Source of the DNA: an uncultured Lachnospiraceae bacterium
GTDB lineage: Bacteria; Bacillota; Clostridia; Lachnospirales; Lachnospiraceae
DNA length: 64,000 nucleotides
Assembly: GCA_910585635.1 (NCBI GenBank)
Contig: CAJUFE010000009.1
Span: 46,575 to 110,574 of the forward strand
Direction of reading: 5' to 3'
The position numbers and the translations under genes were made by a program. Under the pieces are notes generated by a model that made no database searches, was not told the origin of the DNA, and worked only from the letters and a program-made list of their open reading frames with translations. Positions 33,563-42,345 of this stretch are shown one piece after another (position 1 is the first letter of the stretch; each line of letters opens with the position of its first letter).

Positions 33563-35031
33563 CCAAAAGTAAAGCCGAAGTCCGGCTTCCCGTTTTCTAA
33601 TTCAAGATAGGCGTTTGCAGAAGCATCCACCATATCCTTTAACTTCCCTACAGGAAAGTTTTCCAGCTGGCTGAAATACCCGTCATTCCATTCGGCTGTT
33701 TTCACGTCAACATTTCCGGCAAGCCATTGTGAAGAAAATGGTTCTGCCCGAGTTACCTTATCCCCGCTTTCGAGAGAAACAGATACTGTATACCCCCCGA
33801 GCATACGGACAAAGCTCTGCGCCTGATCCTTACCGGCCTGGCCTGGGTCCTGCGGAAGCCTTATTGTTACGTTCCCATATAATGCTGCGTCGCTTATAGC
33901 CGTATTCAGTATAAGTTTTCGGACATCTGCACCGTTTTCACGGACATTTATCACATCAGCAACAATGATGCGGCCATTGCTCCTTTTTCCAAGAAGCACC
34001 CCGGCAGTATACGCACTGCTGTCACTCCGGCTGTTTTTGCGGAGCGCCTGCGGCATCCCGTCGGTTTCATCCATTTCTTCCGGGGCGGTGGCGGCAAGGT
34101 CCCATGCTCGCACCCATTTGATTACATCAACCGGCATGGCCTGGAACATCTGCCCGACTTTAGAACGCTTGAAGTAGTGGCCGGCAGAACGCCGGATCTT
34201 CCAGTTGCCGTTCAGCAGCTGTTCCTGATCGAACTCTGACATCGCCCTCAATGCACCCATGTAGCCAGGATCGTGCTTCATCATCGCCTTATTGTCCGTC
34301 AGCTTTGCACTGATAAAGCAAACGGACTTAACATCCTCCTGTTCTTCCGGGGAATATAAACGGAATGTTTCATACAGTTCCCACGGAGTATCAGCCCAAT
34401 GAATGATATTGTTCCGGCGTACAAAGTACCGCAGTTTTCCGCATTTGCTCTCATCCGCATATCCGGTTTCAGGATCGATCCACCAGTCTATGAACCGCGC
34501 CACCCAGCTTTCCCCATCAGGGTTGCAGGTTGCCCGGATATAGGGTTTCACCCCGCAGGTAGATCGGTTTCGGGAGAACATATAGAAGAACTGGCTCTCT
34601 GTAAAATGCACAAGCTCATCAAACATTAAGAGCGGGATCTGGGAACCCTGCCAGTTATATTTCTCCTTTTCATAAAACATATGGGCGAATGTTACCTTTG
34701 CCCCGGAATTGAAGCGCCATTGGACATTGGGAGTCAGAACATTTGTCGCGTTCAGATATGGGTAAATTTCCTGGCTCGTAGCATACAATCCGCCGGCGCT
34801 CATAATCTGCGGCCTTGACTGCCGGAAAATAACAGCCTCAAAATGCTTATTATCAATATGCCGCAAAGGTTCAAGCAATAAAGCATATGTTTTTCCGCCG
34901 CCCGCCGCCCCGCCGTAAATGCAGATGTCGGCGGGAGAGCGCAGGAATAACTCCTGCTTTCCTTTCTGCGGACGGATTATGATAGGTTTGCTCTCTGCTG
35001 TATCATTTTTCTTTTTTCTCACCATACTCAC
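33559..35031 (-). CDS. terL: Terminase large subunit
   Basis: A 490-residue packaging motor. ATPase motifs are YGGAAGGGKTYALLLEPL (Walker A, near residue 40) and LLMFDELVHF (Walker B). The nuclease domain has VRAWDLAATAPEE, the AYTAGVLLGKRSNGRIIVAD strand, and PQDPGQAGKDQAQSF. It pairs with the small subunit gene overlapping its start by 29 bp. Length is normal. Confidence 0.96.
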   Translation of the reverse strand: MSMVRKKKNDTAESKPIIIRPQKGKQELFLRSPADICIYGGAAGGGKTYALLLEPLRHIDNKHFEAVIFRQSRPQIMSAGGLYATSQEIYPYLNATNVLTPNVQWRFNSGAKVTFAHMFYEKEKYNWQGSQIPLLMFDELVHFTESQFFYMFSRNRSTCGVKPYIRATCNPDGESWVARFIDWWIDPETGYADESKCGKLRYFVRRNNIIHWADTPWELYETFRLYSPEEQEDVKSVCFISAKLTDNKAMMKHDPGYMGALRAMSEFDQEQLLNGNWKIRRSAGHYFKRSKVGQMFQAMPVDVIKWVRAWDLAATAPEEMDETDGMPQALRKNSRSDSSAYTAGVLLGKRSNGRIIVADVINVRENGADVRKLILNTAISDAALYGNVTIRLPQDPGQAGKDQAQSFVRMLGGYTVSVSLESGDKVTRAEPFSSQWLAGNVDVKTAEWNDGYFSQLENFPVGKLKDMVDASANAYLELENGKPDFGFTFG

Positions 35032-35440
35032 CTACTTCTGAATCTTTTTCAGGCAGGTAAATCTGGACTTGTGGCTGAACAGAAACAGGCGTACCCGTGA
35101 TTTTGGCTTCCACGGATTTCCGGTCATTGAAGAAATCCCCTCCGTAGACCTTCAGTGCATAAATAATAGCGGTTGTATCACCGCTGGATACCCGCTCCAT
35201 CAGTTTGTTCTGGCACATAGCTACAACAGAAAGGCGCCCTGAGCGGATCGCCTTTTCTATCGCCGGATGTTCCTTCTGGAGATTCTGCAATGTCCGTCTG
35301 GATATCTCAAAAACATCGGCTATTTCAGCCATAGATTTTCCCTGCATTGACAGGGATTGTATGATCGCGAGATTGTTGTCTACCTCACCAGATTCTACCC
35401 ATTGTTCAAATAAGTCCTTTCGTTTTCTCTCATTCGCCAT
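35003..35440 (-). CDS. terS: Terminase small subunit
   Basis: A 145-residue DNA-recognition subunit. A helix-turn-helix lies at GKSMAEIADVFEISRRTLQN (residues about 35-54), followed by a helical oligomerisation region and a loose acidic tail. It overlaps terL and is overlapped by the ParB-methyltransferase gene. It should bind the pac or cos site and recruit TerL. Confidence 0.85.
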   Translation of the reverse strand: MANERKRKDLFEQWVESGEVDNNLAIIQSLSMQGKSMAEIADVFEISRRTLQNLQKEHPAIEKAIRSGRLSVVAMCQNKLMERVSSGDTTAIIYALKVYGGDFFNDRKSVEAKITGTPVSVQPQVQIYLPEKDSEVGEYGEKKEK

Positions 35441-36827
35441 ACCTCTCCGCTACCTTCGCTATAAGCGCATCCATGAGGCCCCTGTGCTTGTTATGCCTGA
35501 AGCCACCAGGATACTCGATATTCAGTTCCTTATCCAGATATTCTTCATACACGTCAACGGGAAGCTGCTTCGGAAGCGAGCAGGCGCAGTAGATGTAACC
35601 TGCATTACAGGCCAGTACCTCAACACTGTCGAAATACTTTTCGAGCAGTTCGATGAAACTCTCCCGTGTGTGGAATTTCTGTTTAAATACGATCCCGTTC
35701 GTAACGCCGAGCGTATAGTTCTTGTCATCGAGATACCAAAGGCAGTCTCCGGCTCCGGCAGACAGTTTCGTCTTGTCGTATGCCTTCTCAACATACGCGA
35801 GATTCCGAGTGCATGTGATGAGCATACCAGTTGACTTCAGAACAGCGTTACATGCCGTCAGGACAGCCTTCTCAAACTCATCATCTACGACAGAATTGAT
35901 GACGGCCTCCAGTACGCACCAGTCGAACAGGCCCTTTGTCTTTACCTGCTTCTCAGCGTTCAGGATATTGGCGATGATCCCCTTCATATCCAGCCTGTTT
36001 GCCCCCTTGACCATGAGGGAAGGCTCGTAGGCGTGGATGTTGTAGCCCTTGGATTTCAGCAGCTTCACATACGCCATGCGCCCGGCTCCGATGTCAATGA
36101 TGGCATCGGACTTCTGCAAGCGGGGGATCAGGTACTTTTCATACAGGACAGAAGTATTCGACTGCCTGCCGTCCGTACTTAACCGCTTCGGCTGAGCCAG
36201 GAATTGATGGTATGTCTGGATCCCCAGGTTATCGAAATTGTATTTCCCATATTCGATACCCATGCACTCCAGGAACTCAGCCACGTCCTCATTCGGTATC
36301 GCATAGCTCAGGACACCATATCCCAGCTTTTTGGAGCAGTAAGCGTATTCTGCATTAAGGATCACATTTCCGTCCCCGTCCGTAACCACGCTTCCCCACT
36401 CACCGTACCGTGACATCAGCTTGGTGATCTCGGAGCAGACCAGCACATTCTTCGGTTCACTCTCGATCCGAACCTTCTCGGACGGGCAGTAGTGATACCC
36501 GCCGACTGTGTAATCTTCCAGGCGCACCGTTGTCTTGCTCGTCTCAATGGAGTTGTGCATGAGGTTAAACAGGATCTCATCCTGCAAATTCGGGCTGTTG
36601 ATCCTGATGCACGGAAGATATTCCAGCCCTATCGCCGTAGCAGCTTTTTTACGCTGGTGTCCGGCGGTGATAACATTGTTCGTTGCATTTACGATCAGCG
36701 GCTTTACCATTCCAAACCGGCGGATGCTGTGCTGTAGCGCTTCTAATGCTTCCGGGGTGATGGAACGCGGGTTGTATTCTGATCCGGTCACTTCATCAAT
36801 CGGTACTCGTTCCACAAAATCAATCAC
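35430..36827 (-). CDS. ParB-like nuclease domain fused to a SAM methyltransferase
   Basis: A 465-residue fusion. Residues 1-95 form a ParB/Srx-fold domain with EYNPRSITPEALEALQHSIR and ITAGHQRKKAATAIG (GHxR box). The second half is a class I methyltransferase fold with IIDIGAGRMAYVKLLKSKGY as SAM loop (about 240-260). Translation starts at a GTG with AAAGGAG. Such fusions occur beside terminases in Firmicute phages and probably modify DNA, but the base and product are unknown. It is third in a run of three ParB-fold genes. Confidence 0.82.
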   Translation of the reverse strand: MIDFVERVPIDEVTGSEYNPRSITPEALEALQHSIRRFGMVKPLIVNATNNVITAGHQRKKAATAIGLEYLPCIRINSPNLQDEILFNLMHNSIETSKTTVRLEDYTVGGYHYCPSEKVRIESEPKNVLVCSEITKLMSRYGEWGSVVTDGDGNVILNAEYAYCSKKLGYGVLSYAIPNEDVAEFLECMGIEYGKYNFDNLGIQTYHQFLAQPKRLSTDGRQSNTSVLYEKYLIPRLQKSDAIIDIGAGRMAYVKLLKSKGYNIHAYEPSLMVKGANRLDMKGIIANILNAEKQVKTKGLFDWCVLEAVINSVVDDEFEKAVLTACNAVLKSTGMLITCTRNLAYVEKAYDKTKLSAGAGDCLWYLDDKNYTLGVTNGIVFKQKFHTRESFIELLEKYFDSVEVLACNAGYIYCACSLPKQLPVDVYEEYLDKELNIEYPGGFRHNKHRGLMDALIAKVAERYGE

Positions 36828-37656
36828 AGTTCTCCACTCCTTTCAGCAGATAGTTTGCAAAGCTGCCCTCCAGAATCGCCCCGGAGTCGATGTACTCGGC
36901 ATATTTTTTATTCAGCCTGTCAAGCTCAACCTGGGAAATGAAGAAGGCCACATCCCCGAATCTGAACTGGCAGAATGGAAGTACCGCTTTGGACTCCTTC
37001 TTTTTCGGCTCATCCTGCGGGGCTTCTGCATTACCCGGAGATTCCGGCTTCTGTTCCGGGATGGCGCGGGACGGTCCTGGATTATCCGGCATTTTCATTT
37101 CCGTTGTGGGAGCCTTGTTATCCACACCCGCTTCAGGTTCTTTTTCGGGCTTTTCCTCCAAATCCCCATCGACTGTCCTGACCGGGGGCTTCTTCTCCCT
37201 GGGCTTTTCATTCACACCCATGAAGTTGTGGGTGGGTATTTTTATCTCCGCCATTTCAGCATCAATGTCAAATACTTCCGTACTCAACTCAAACCGGTCG
37301 AGTAGCAGCTGGTTCTTATCGAGAGTCAGATCAACTAGGGACAGTTCATTTTTCAGCTTTTCAAAGTCCCAATCACTGTATTCGCTCGTCTTATTATCTA
37401 CGAGCCGGAACAGATTGATCTGGTCCTCCGTAAGTTCATCGGCTATGATACAGGGTACAGCCTGTATCCCCATTTCCCTACAGGCGCGGACTCTTGTATG
37501 CCCGCAGACGATGGTATAGTTCATGTCAACTACGACCGGGAACAGGAAGCCAAACCGTTCAATGCTGTACTTTACCTTTTCAACCGCCAGGTCATTGTTG
37601 CGGGGATTGTTCTCATATTCCTTCAGCCGGGCTATAGATATTTCCCTTATGTTCAT
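36820..37656 (-). CDS. ParB-like domain protein with Pro/Lys-rich linker
   Basis: A 278-residue protein. Residues 1-100 are a ParB/Srx domain (LKEYENNPRNNDLAVEKVKY; TIVCGHTRVRACREMG; RLVDNKTSEYSDWD). A disordered Pro/Glu/Lys linker (about 150-222) leads to a C-terminal small fold (FCQFRFGDVAFFISQVELDR). The ParB gene before it overlaps by four bases. Similar C-terminal pieces may serve in protein contacts. It is not a chromosome-partition ParB, as it has no CTPase/HTH domain. Confidence 0.8.
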   Translation of the reverse strand: MNIREISIARLKEYENNPRNNDLAVEKVKYSIERFGFLFPVVVDMNYTIVCGHTRVRACREMGIQAVPCIIADELTEDQINLFRLVDNKTSEYSDWDFEKLKNELSLVDLTLDKNQLLLDRFELSTEVFDIDAEMAEIKIPTHNFMGVNEKPREKKPPVRTVDGDLEEKPEKEPEAGVDNKAPTTEMKMPDNPGPSRAIPEQKPESPGNAEAPQDEPKKKESKAVLPFCQFRFGDVAFFISQVELDRLNKKYAEYIDSGAILEGSFANYLLKGVENCD

Positions 37657-38180
37657 CCTTCCTCACCTCCAGTCAGGAACATCACGAATCCCAGATAAGT
37701 TTTGTTCCTGTTGATGTAATCGTCGTACACGGCTTTCAAACGTGCGTATTCTTCCTCCGTGATCGGCAGCTCGTTATTCCCGAAGATCAGGAATTTGTTA
37801 TCCGTAAAGAATTTGCGGTCACGGTTCGGCGTGAAGAACGTAGTCTTGAAATCCATACCGATGCCGGCCAGCTCCTGGTGAAGCTTTCCAACATCCCACG
37901 TGGAATACTCATGGCTCTTATTGTCTATGATCCTTGCCAGTTTCGCATCTTCCTCGGAAAGATTCTGGACGATGCAGGGGACTTCTTCAAGCCCCAGCTG
38001 CCTTGCAGCTTTCAGCCGGGTATGTCCGGAGATTATGACGTTGTTCGCATCAATCGTTATCGGATTGAGGAACCCGAACTCTCTGATGCTTTCCGCAACC
38101 TTCGCCACGCCAGCGTCATTCCGGCGGGCGTTGCCATCGTATTCAACGAGGTCCTCGACCCGTTTCATAATGACATCCAT
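37653..38180 (-). CDS. ParB-like domain protein, 175 residues
   Basis: The ATG at 38180 is chosen for its AAGGAGGAC site; a longer frame overlaps a terminator. It has the same domain as the next gene: LVEYDGNARRNDAGVAKVAE, VIISGHTRLKAARQLG and RIIDNKSHEYSTWD, then a shared C-terminal part (DNKFLIFGNNELPITEEEYA) like the preceding paralogue. The two are clear duplicates. Function is unknown; the Srx/ParB fold is used as nuclease or nucleotide-handling unit in phage DNA modification loci. Confidence 0.8.
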   Translation of the reverse strand: MDVIMKRVEDLVEYDGNARRNDAGVAKVAESIREFGFLNPITIDANNVIISGHTRLKAARQLGLEEVPCIVQNLSEEDAKLARIIDNKSHEYSTWDVGKLHQELAGIGMDFKTTFFTPNRDRKFFTDNKFLIFGNNELPITEEEYARLKAVYDDYINRNKTYLGFVMFLTGGEEG

Positions 38181-38211
38181 ATTTCTTGTCCTCCTTGTGA
38201 TATGAACACAG

Positions 38212-38241
38212 AAAAGCCTCCGCTGTTGCACGGAGGCTTTT
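38212..38241. terminator. Bidirectional terminator between DUF1848 and ParB genes
   Basis: A perfect 11-bp stem AAAAGCCTCCG/CGGAGGCTTTT with an 8-base loop. It lies 3 bp before the DUF1848 stop side and 32 bp before the ParB start, inside a run of co-directional genes, so the late transcript must pass it or restart. Confidence 0.88.
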
Positions 38242-38243
38242 CA

Positions 38244-39080
38244 TCAGTTCCTCTGTTTAATTTTCTCATTGCCTGCCAGTGGCGGACCCAGCAGGTCGCA
38301 ATCAGGATCAGGCGGGTCCTGAACATAACCGTAGTGGTTCGCATAGCAGTATGCGCAACCGTTCCGGCAGGTGCTGTAAGCGCCGATGTCAACGCTTTCA
38401 ACGCATTGGCACAGCCCTCTCTGGTTCCGATCCTTTGGTTTTTCCACCCCGAACATTTTCCCGTCTACGCAGCAGGAGTGGGGAAGTCCCAGGTCCTCTG
38501 CGCATGAATAAAGGGTTATGCCATGTGCAGCTGCGATATCAGATAACTGCTGTGCAAGCTCCCTCTGCTGTTCCGCTGTAAGAGGCCGGATATTGAGGGG
38601 CCGCAGGTCAACAGTCCTGTAGGCATCTACGAAACTCGTTACTGCCTTTGATGTGCAGCCTTCGAGGGAGCTGGCGATCTTTGCGAACGCCTGGATGTGG
38701 TAGTCCCAGGTGTATCTGTCATTTATAAAGATCGGGTCATATCGCCAGATGGCCTTATCCTTCCCGATTTTCTTAAAAGCTGGTATCACGATCTCATTCT
38801 TGTCCGGGATATTTTTTTCTACATCCCGCCCATATGGGGTGATCGTGTACTGGAAATAATATTTGAATCCGTCCAGTTCACAGATTCTGTTCAGCATTGG
38901 AGCGGCGTTCTTCGTCCAGAAAACAAAGCCATCTACTTTGTCGGGCGTTAGTGAAACACGCCCGACTTGTAGAGGATTGTATGGGTTTCTAAGGAGGACA
39001 AACCCCTTCCCAACACGGTTATAAAACCATTCAGAAAACAACGCCGGAATATCAGTCCTTCTGCTTGCGCTTACGATCAT
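38244..39080 (-). CDS. DUF1848 family protein (radical-SAM-like CX3CX2C)
   Basis: The ATG at 39080 overlaps the previous stop (ATGA), giving 278 residues beginning MIVSASRRTDIPAL, the usual DUF1848 start. The C-terminal motif CRNGCAYCYAN has the CX3CX2C spacing of radical SAM iron-sulfur sites, with further Cys in GLCQCVES and PHSCCVDGK. The YRTVD and YTITPYG segments are family-like. The biochemical role of DUF1848 is not established. Its linkage to a Cys-rich small gene upstream and ParB-fold genes downstream is notable. Confidence 0.85.
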   Translation of the reverse strand: MIVSASRRTDIPALFSEWFYNRVGKGFVLLRNPYNPLQVGRVSLTPDKVDGFVFWTKNAAPMLNRICELDGFKYYFQYTITPYGRDVEKNIPDKNEIVIPAFKKIGKDKAIWRYDPIFINDRYTWDYHIQAFAKIASSLEGCTSKAVTSFVDAYRTVDLRPLNIRPLTAEQQRELAQQLSDIAAAHGITLYSCAEDLGLPHSCCVDGKMFGVEKPKDRNQRGLCQCVESVDIGAYSTCRNGCAYCYANHYGYVQDPPDPDCDLLGPPLAGNEKIKQRN

Positions 39081-39541
39081 AGCGGCATACCATCCTTTAT
39101 ATAATTTGCGAATATCCAGTTGCGGCAGGTTCTCTGCTGCTTTGTGAAATATCCAGGAGGACTTGGCGTATAGTCCCAAAAATGGATACGCCTTGCGTTA
39201 GTAATATCGAGCCTGATCCTGTCATTCTCGATATGGATTTCCGAATGTTTGTCTGGCACGAAAGCCACATGGGTGTTCAGCGCCCATACAAACCCGTCAC
39301 TCAATCCGCAAAGGTAGTACGCCTTCGCGGTTGCGTATTGTTTGATGTCAATATCTACGACAGCATGGGATTTGTGAAGCGTCCCGTAGTAAACACGGTT
39401 ATCCTTTTCACCGATGAAGCATTTCGCACAGCATTGCGTGACGTCAACGCCTTTGATGGACCGGAGCCAGAAAAAATTACACTTCTTCAGGATTTCCAGT
39501 CGCATGTGCATGGGCGCGACCATAAGTTTGCACGATACCAT
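39077..39541 (-). CDS. Cysteine-containing phage protein, paralogue of the 6802-7236 gene
   Basis: A 154-residue protein with AAGGAGG seven bases before the chosen ATG. It shares FFWLRSIK, QCCAKCFIGEK, KAYYLCGLS, LNTHVAFVP and QRTCRNWIFANY..DGMPL with the gene next to the integrase. The ten extra N-terminal residues are not in the paralogue. It overlaps DUF1848 by four bases. A metal-binding or adaptor role is possible from the conserved Cys, but unproven. Confidence 0.7.
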   Translation of the reverse strand: MVSCKLMVAPMHMRLEILKKCNFFWLRSIKGVDVTQCCAKCFIGEKDNRVYYGTLHKSHAVVDIDIKQYATAKAYYLCGLSDGFVWALNTHVAFVPDKHSEIHIENDRIRLDITNARRIHFWDYTPSPPGYFTKQQRTCRNWIFANYIKDGMPL

Positions 39542-39564
39542 TGTACTTCCTCCTTAATGTCAGG

Positions 39565-39972
39565 TCAATGACAGGTTTGTGACACGACGGCGAGCGCCTC
39601 AATCTCCGGGTTCTGGACCTGAAACCACTCCCCGAGGGAATAAAGGATAGTCTCACAGGAGTTGGGGAGAGCCGGATGGAACTCGATCCCGGTATCAGCC
39701 ATGGCAATCTTCGCTGCCACAAATTCCTTGTCAACGCCGCTTACACGGCTCCGTGCGGCCTTCATCCTCTCACCATGGTCTGAAAAACTCTCGAACATGG
39801 CGTGGGAGAGGGGAGTGCCGGCACTTACAGAATCTCCAGTAGTCAGTTTGGCAAGGGTAATCACATACCCGCCTGCTGCCCGTGCTTCAAGCGTATAAGT
39901 GCGCTTGTTCCTTACATAATCAGGTAACGGATTGAGCCCCTCGTAAGGCTGTGGTGTGAAATTCTTAATCAT
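39565..39972 (-). CDS. Phage hypothetical protein, 135 residues
   Basis: A soluble protein with the N-terminus MIKNFTPQPYEGLNPLPDYV and a central helical part; no domain is recognised. It overlaps the gene upstream by eight bases and is followed after 24 bp by the Cys-containing gene. Only position and intact frame support it as a real accessory gene. Confidence 0.6.
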   Translation of the reverse strand: MIKNFTPQPYEGLNPLPDYVRNKRTYTLEARAAGGYVITLAKLTTGDSVSAGTPLSHAMFESFSDHGERMKAARSRVSGVDKEFVAAKIAMADTGIEFHPALPNSCETILYSLGEWFQVQNPEIEALAVVSQTCH

Positions 39973-40339
39973 TGTTATCTCCTTCCAGTATTTTATTTAC
40001 TGCTTTGAGCTGAGCAAGTGTATATTTGTCACATTTTGACCAGCTCGTGGCATTTCTTAACCAGGTTATGAGGCGTTTTCTTTCACAGTAATCGTCCGCG
40101 GCTTGCGTTGATGGCAAGAGGATACGGGGCGATCCGATATCAACGACCTCAATCAGATAATTTTTATTCTCTACATGTTTTTGAAACATGGACGGGTAGC
40201 CGCCGCCTTTCTGCACGACATGAACATACTGCCTTCCGACTTTCGTAACGAAAGCTTCTGTTCGGTCTGTTGTTTGTATCACACCGCCGTCTCCGAGGAT
40301 CACAACTGTTTGGCCGATTTTAAAATCACTGATATCCAA
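39965..40339 (-). CDS. Phage hypothetical protein, 124 residues
   Basis: The first ~65 residues look like a small beta barrel (FKIGQTVVILGDGG; FVTKVGRQYVHVVQ), similar in style to KOW/SH3-like barrels. The C-terminal part (KRLITWLRNATSWSKCDKYT) is helical. This type of small gene is common next to phage ssDNA or packaging regions, but I do not assign a family. Confidence 0.6.
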   Translation of the reverse strand: MDISDFKIGQTVVILGDGGVIQTTDRTEAFVTKVGRQYVHVVQKGGGYPSMFQKHVENKNYLIEVVDIGSPRILLPSTQAADDYCERKRLITWLRNATSWSKCDKYTLAQLKAVNKILEGDNND

Positions 40340-40342
40340 AAA

Positions 40343-40768
40343 CTACACCCCCTTATTCAGCAATACTGCCTTCTTCCAGAATCCTGGAGAATTAGCATTG
40401 TCGCTTTTATTTTTCTGCATGAGTTTCCGATAACCGGATTCCCCGTACCTGGCTTTCTTAAATTCCCGATCCTCTATTATCCGCTTCAGCATATTCTTAG
40501 CTTTGTCTGCCCGGTAATAGAAACGGTCGTACTTATCTTTTTCCGTCCTGAACTCTTTTACGAACGGGCCGATATTGTACCGGTATTTCAGATACCTCTT
40601 GCCGGGGTGGTCACTTATCCTGATGGAATTGCAGACACCGTAATCCAGTTTCAGATAAATGCTGCTTGTTGTGTAGGCGCCATACCTCTGTACGATAAAT
40701 CCTTCGGCAATCAATTTCCTGGCTATGCTTTCTGCCAGAGCGCTTAATTCATCATCCAGCTTTCTCAT
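40343..40768 (-). CDS. Phage hypothetical protein, 141 residues
   Basis: A very basic protein with conserved-looking YLKYRYNIGPFVKEFRTEKD and RADKAKNMLKRIIEDRE. The base composition is as in neighbours. It overlaps the next upstream gene by four bases. Basic charge suggests nucleic-acid contact. No family recognised. Confidence 0.6.
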   Translation of the reverse strand: MRKLDDELSALAESIARKLIAEGFIVQRYGAYTTSSIYLKLDYGVCNSIRISDHPGKRYLKYRYNIGPFVKEFRTEKDKYDRFYYRADKAKNMLKRIIEDREFKKARYGESGYRKLMQKNKSDNANSPGFWKKAVLLNKGV

Positions 40769-41478
40769 AATTCATACTCCTTCCGTTTGGTTCCTTTCCC
40801 TTTATACCGGACAGAAGGCTTCACCCACACGGTTTTTCCGCTCTTATATCTGCGCTGATACCCTCTCACATTTACTTCGTGATCCGGTTTTGTATATGCC
40901 CTTTTATCTCCAGGCTTCCGCAGAATTTTTTTATCTGCATCTGCAAGGACATATGTTTTCCGTATAAGCGGGAGAGGCTTACTGCGGTCTTTCCTGATCT
41001 TTTTGGCTTCGTGCTTTGTCCGGGGACGTGTTTCTGATACAGTGACAATCTCCTGATAGTGGACCATAAAAAGCATCAGAGCATGATATTTAATAACTTC
41101 CTTCATGTCCGTGCGGTCTGCCAGTATGATTATCCGCATTAGATCCTGCTTCACTTTCGGAAGGCCCGGAGCAAATCTGTAGTTTGTTGCAATTCCGGTA
41201 TGAGGGTTGTAGTCGAGGATGACACTTGCAGGAAGATTCGGTTTGATGGTTGGAAATATTGTTATCTCTACTTTGTCCTCATCCATTACTTCAAAAGCAA
41301 TATCCAGAAGTTCTTCCTGCAACTCTATCACGCCATATTCCATCGGGGCATGGAACGTTTCTTTATCGAGCCATTCCCGGTTTTTCAAATACCAGTCAAG
41401 AACTTTTTTCATCCTGGCATTGCTTTTTACAATTATCCGGTCTGCCTGTTTTCGATCCACATAATCACCCCCCGTCAA
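40765..41478 (-). CDS. Phage hypothetical protein with basic C-terminus, 237 residues
   Basis: A 237-residue protein whose last 75 residues carry VRGYQRRYKSGKTVWVKPSV, a motif seen at the ends of several Firmicute phage proteins, after a Lys/Arg-rich linker. The N-terminal part is mixed alpha/beta. It overlaps both neighbours by four bases. Function is unknown. Confidence 0.6.
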   Translation of the reverse strand: MTGGDYVDRKQADRIIVKSNARMKKVLDWYLKNREWLDKETFHAPMEYGVIELQEELLDIAFEVMDEDKVEITIFPTIKPNLPASVILDYNPHTGIATNYRFAPGLPKVKQDLMRIIILADRTDMKEVIKYHALMLFMVHYQEIVTVSETRPRTKHEAKKIRKDRSKPLPLIRKTYVLADADKKILRKPGDKRAYTKPDHEVNVRGYQRRYKSGKTVWVKPSVRYKGKGTKRKEYEL

Positions 41479-42149
41479 GCTTCAGCAAGTCTCCTCGCCG
41501 GATTAAATTCTTTGCCATCCTCATATCCATTTTCATATGCGCCAGAATAAATCTGCTCGGCAGCCCTCGCTCTGAATTTTGCATGGCCTAAATCTTTGGA
41601 TGCTTCTTTAACTTCCTGCGGCATCACCATAACCAGTCCCCGGCCCTGTTCTTTTTCATCATTCTGCTTACGGAACGCCTCCTTGACGCCATTGGTAAAT
41701 CCGTAGCCGTAGCTATTGCAGAGCCGTGTGACATATTCCGCACAATACCCGCCGCTTTCTATTTTCAGCACTCGTATTTTGGATGAAACACAGTCTACGG
41801 CATATTTGAATATTTCTACGCATATACCGACATCATCCTCTAATCCGATGAATCCAATAGCGAAAGTCTGTTTGCCTTTTGAGCGGCTTCTATACGCCTG
41901 GCAGCAATAATTCTCTCCGATAACCGCAGAAAGCTGAATCACCCATGGACTTCTTCGTTTCGAGCAGGTTATGTCTGTCATAATCCTTTTGACTGATTTA
42001 TTTTCAGGATCTTTTAGATCGGATTCCGACAATTTATGCTCGGCCATAAGTTCACGAGCTCTCAAAAGTGCGGCTCTCGCTTCATGCTCATTCGGGCTCT
42101 CTGCCAAAGCGAGCAGCTTTCTGATCTTATCTTTGTAATTCTTTGCCAT
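41475..42149 (-). CDS. DUF2786 domain protein
   Basis: The ATG at 42149 has GGAGGAGGT upstream, giving 224 residues; the longer frame lacks a site. The N-terminal DUF2786 domain is clear: KIRKLLALAESPNEHEARAA followed by ARELMAEHKLSESDL. The rest contains a DUF7168-like region with a Cys-rich YCCQAYRSRSKGKQ and GYGFTNGVKEAF. Phage and plasmid proteins of this kind are common but their role is unknown. Confidence 0.8.
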   Translation of the reverse strand: MAKNYKDKIRKLLALAESPNEHEARAALLRARELMAEHKLSESDLKDPENKSVKRIMTDITCSKRRSPWVIQLSAVIGENYCCQAYRSRSKGKQTFAIGFIGLEDDVGICVEIFKYAVDCVSSKIRVLKIESGGYCAEYVTRLCNSYGYGFTNGVKEAFRKQNDEKEQGRGLVMVMPQEVKEASKDLGHAKFRARAAEQIYSGAYENGYEDGKEFNPARRLAEA

Positions 42150-42150
42150 A

Positions 42151-42342
42151 TTACCTCCTCCACTGTCCAACACGGTTCCCGTTGTGGTCCATAAGGATTC
42201 CAGACATATCGCCATTTTCAAGAGCGAGGGAAACCTTTGCAAGTATACTTCTTATTTCAGTGGCCTCCACAATATTGTCCTCTTCACCGGTAAAAGGATC
42301 CTTAAAAGCCGCATTTTCGGTTTTGATTTCCAGGGTAAACAT
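42151..42342 (-). CDS. Small phage protein, 63 residues
   Basis: A 63-residue acidic protein (LEIKTENAAFKDPF, then an ALENGDMSGILMDHNGNRVG end) with AAAGGAGGG before its ATG. It abuts the DUF2786 gene by one base. Its end GNRVGQW is typical of tiny phage early proteins. Function is unknown. Confidence 0.65.
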   Translation of the reverse strand: MFTLEIKTENAAFKDPFTGEEDNIVEATEIRSILAKVSLALENGDMSGILMDHNGNRVGQWRR

Positions 42343-42345
42343 CTT

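Noticed and set aside
36820..38180. ParB-like genes as plasmid partition genes
   Set aside because: There is no ParA partner or parS-like site, and the proteins lack the ParB helix-turn-helix and dimer domains.
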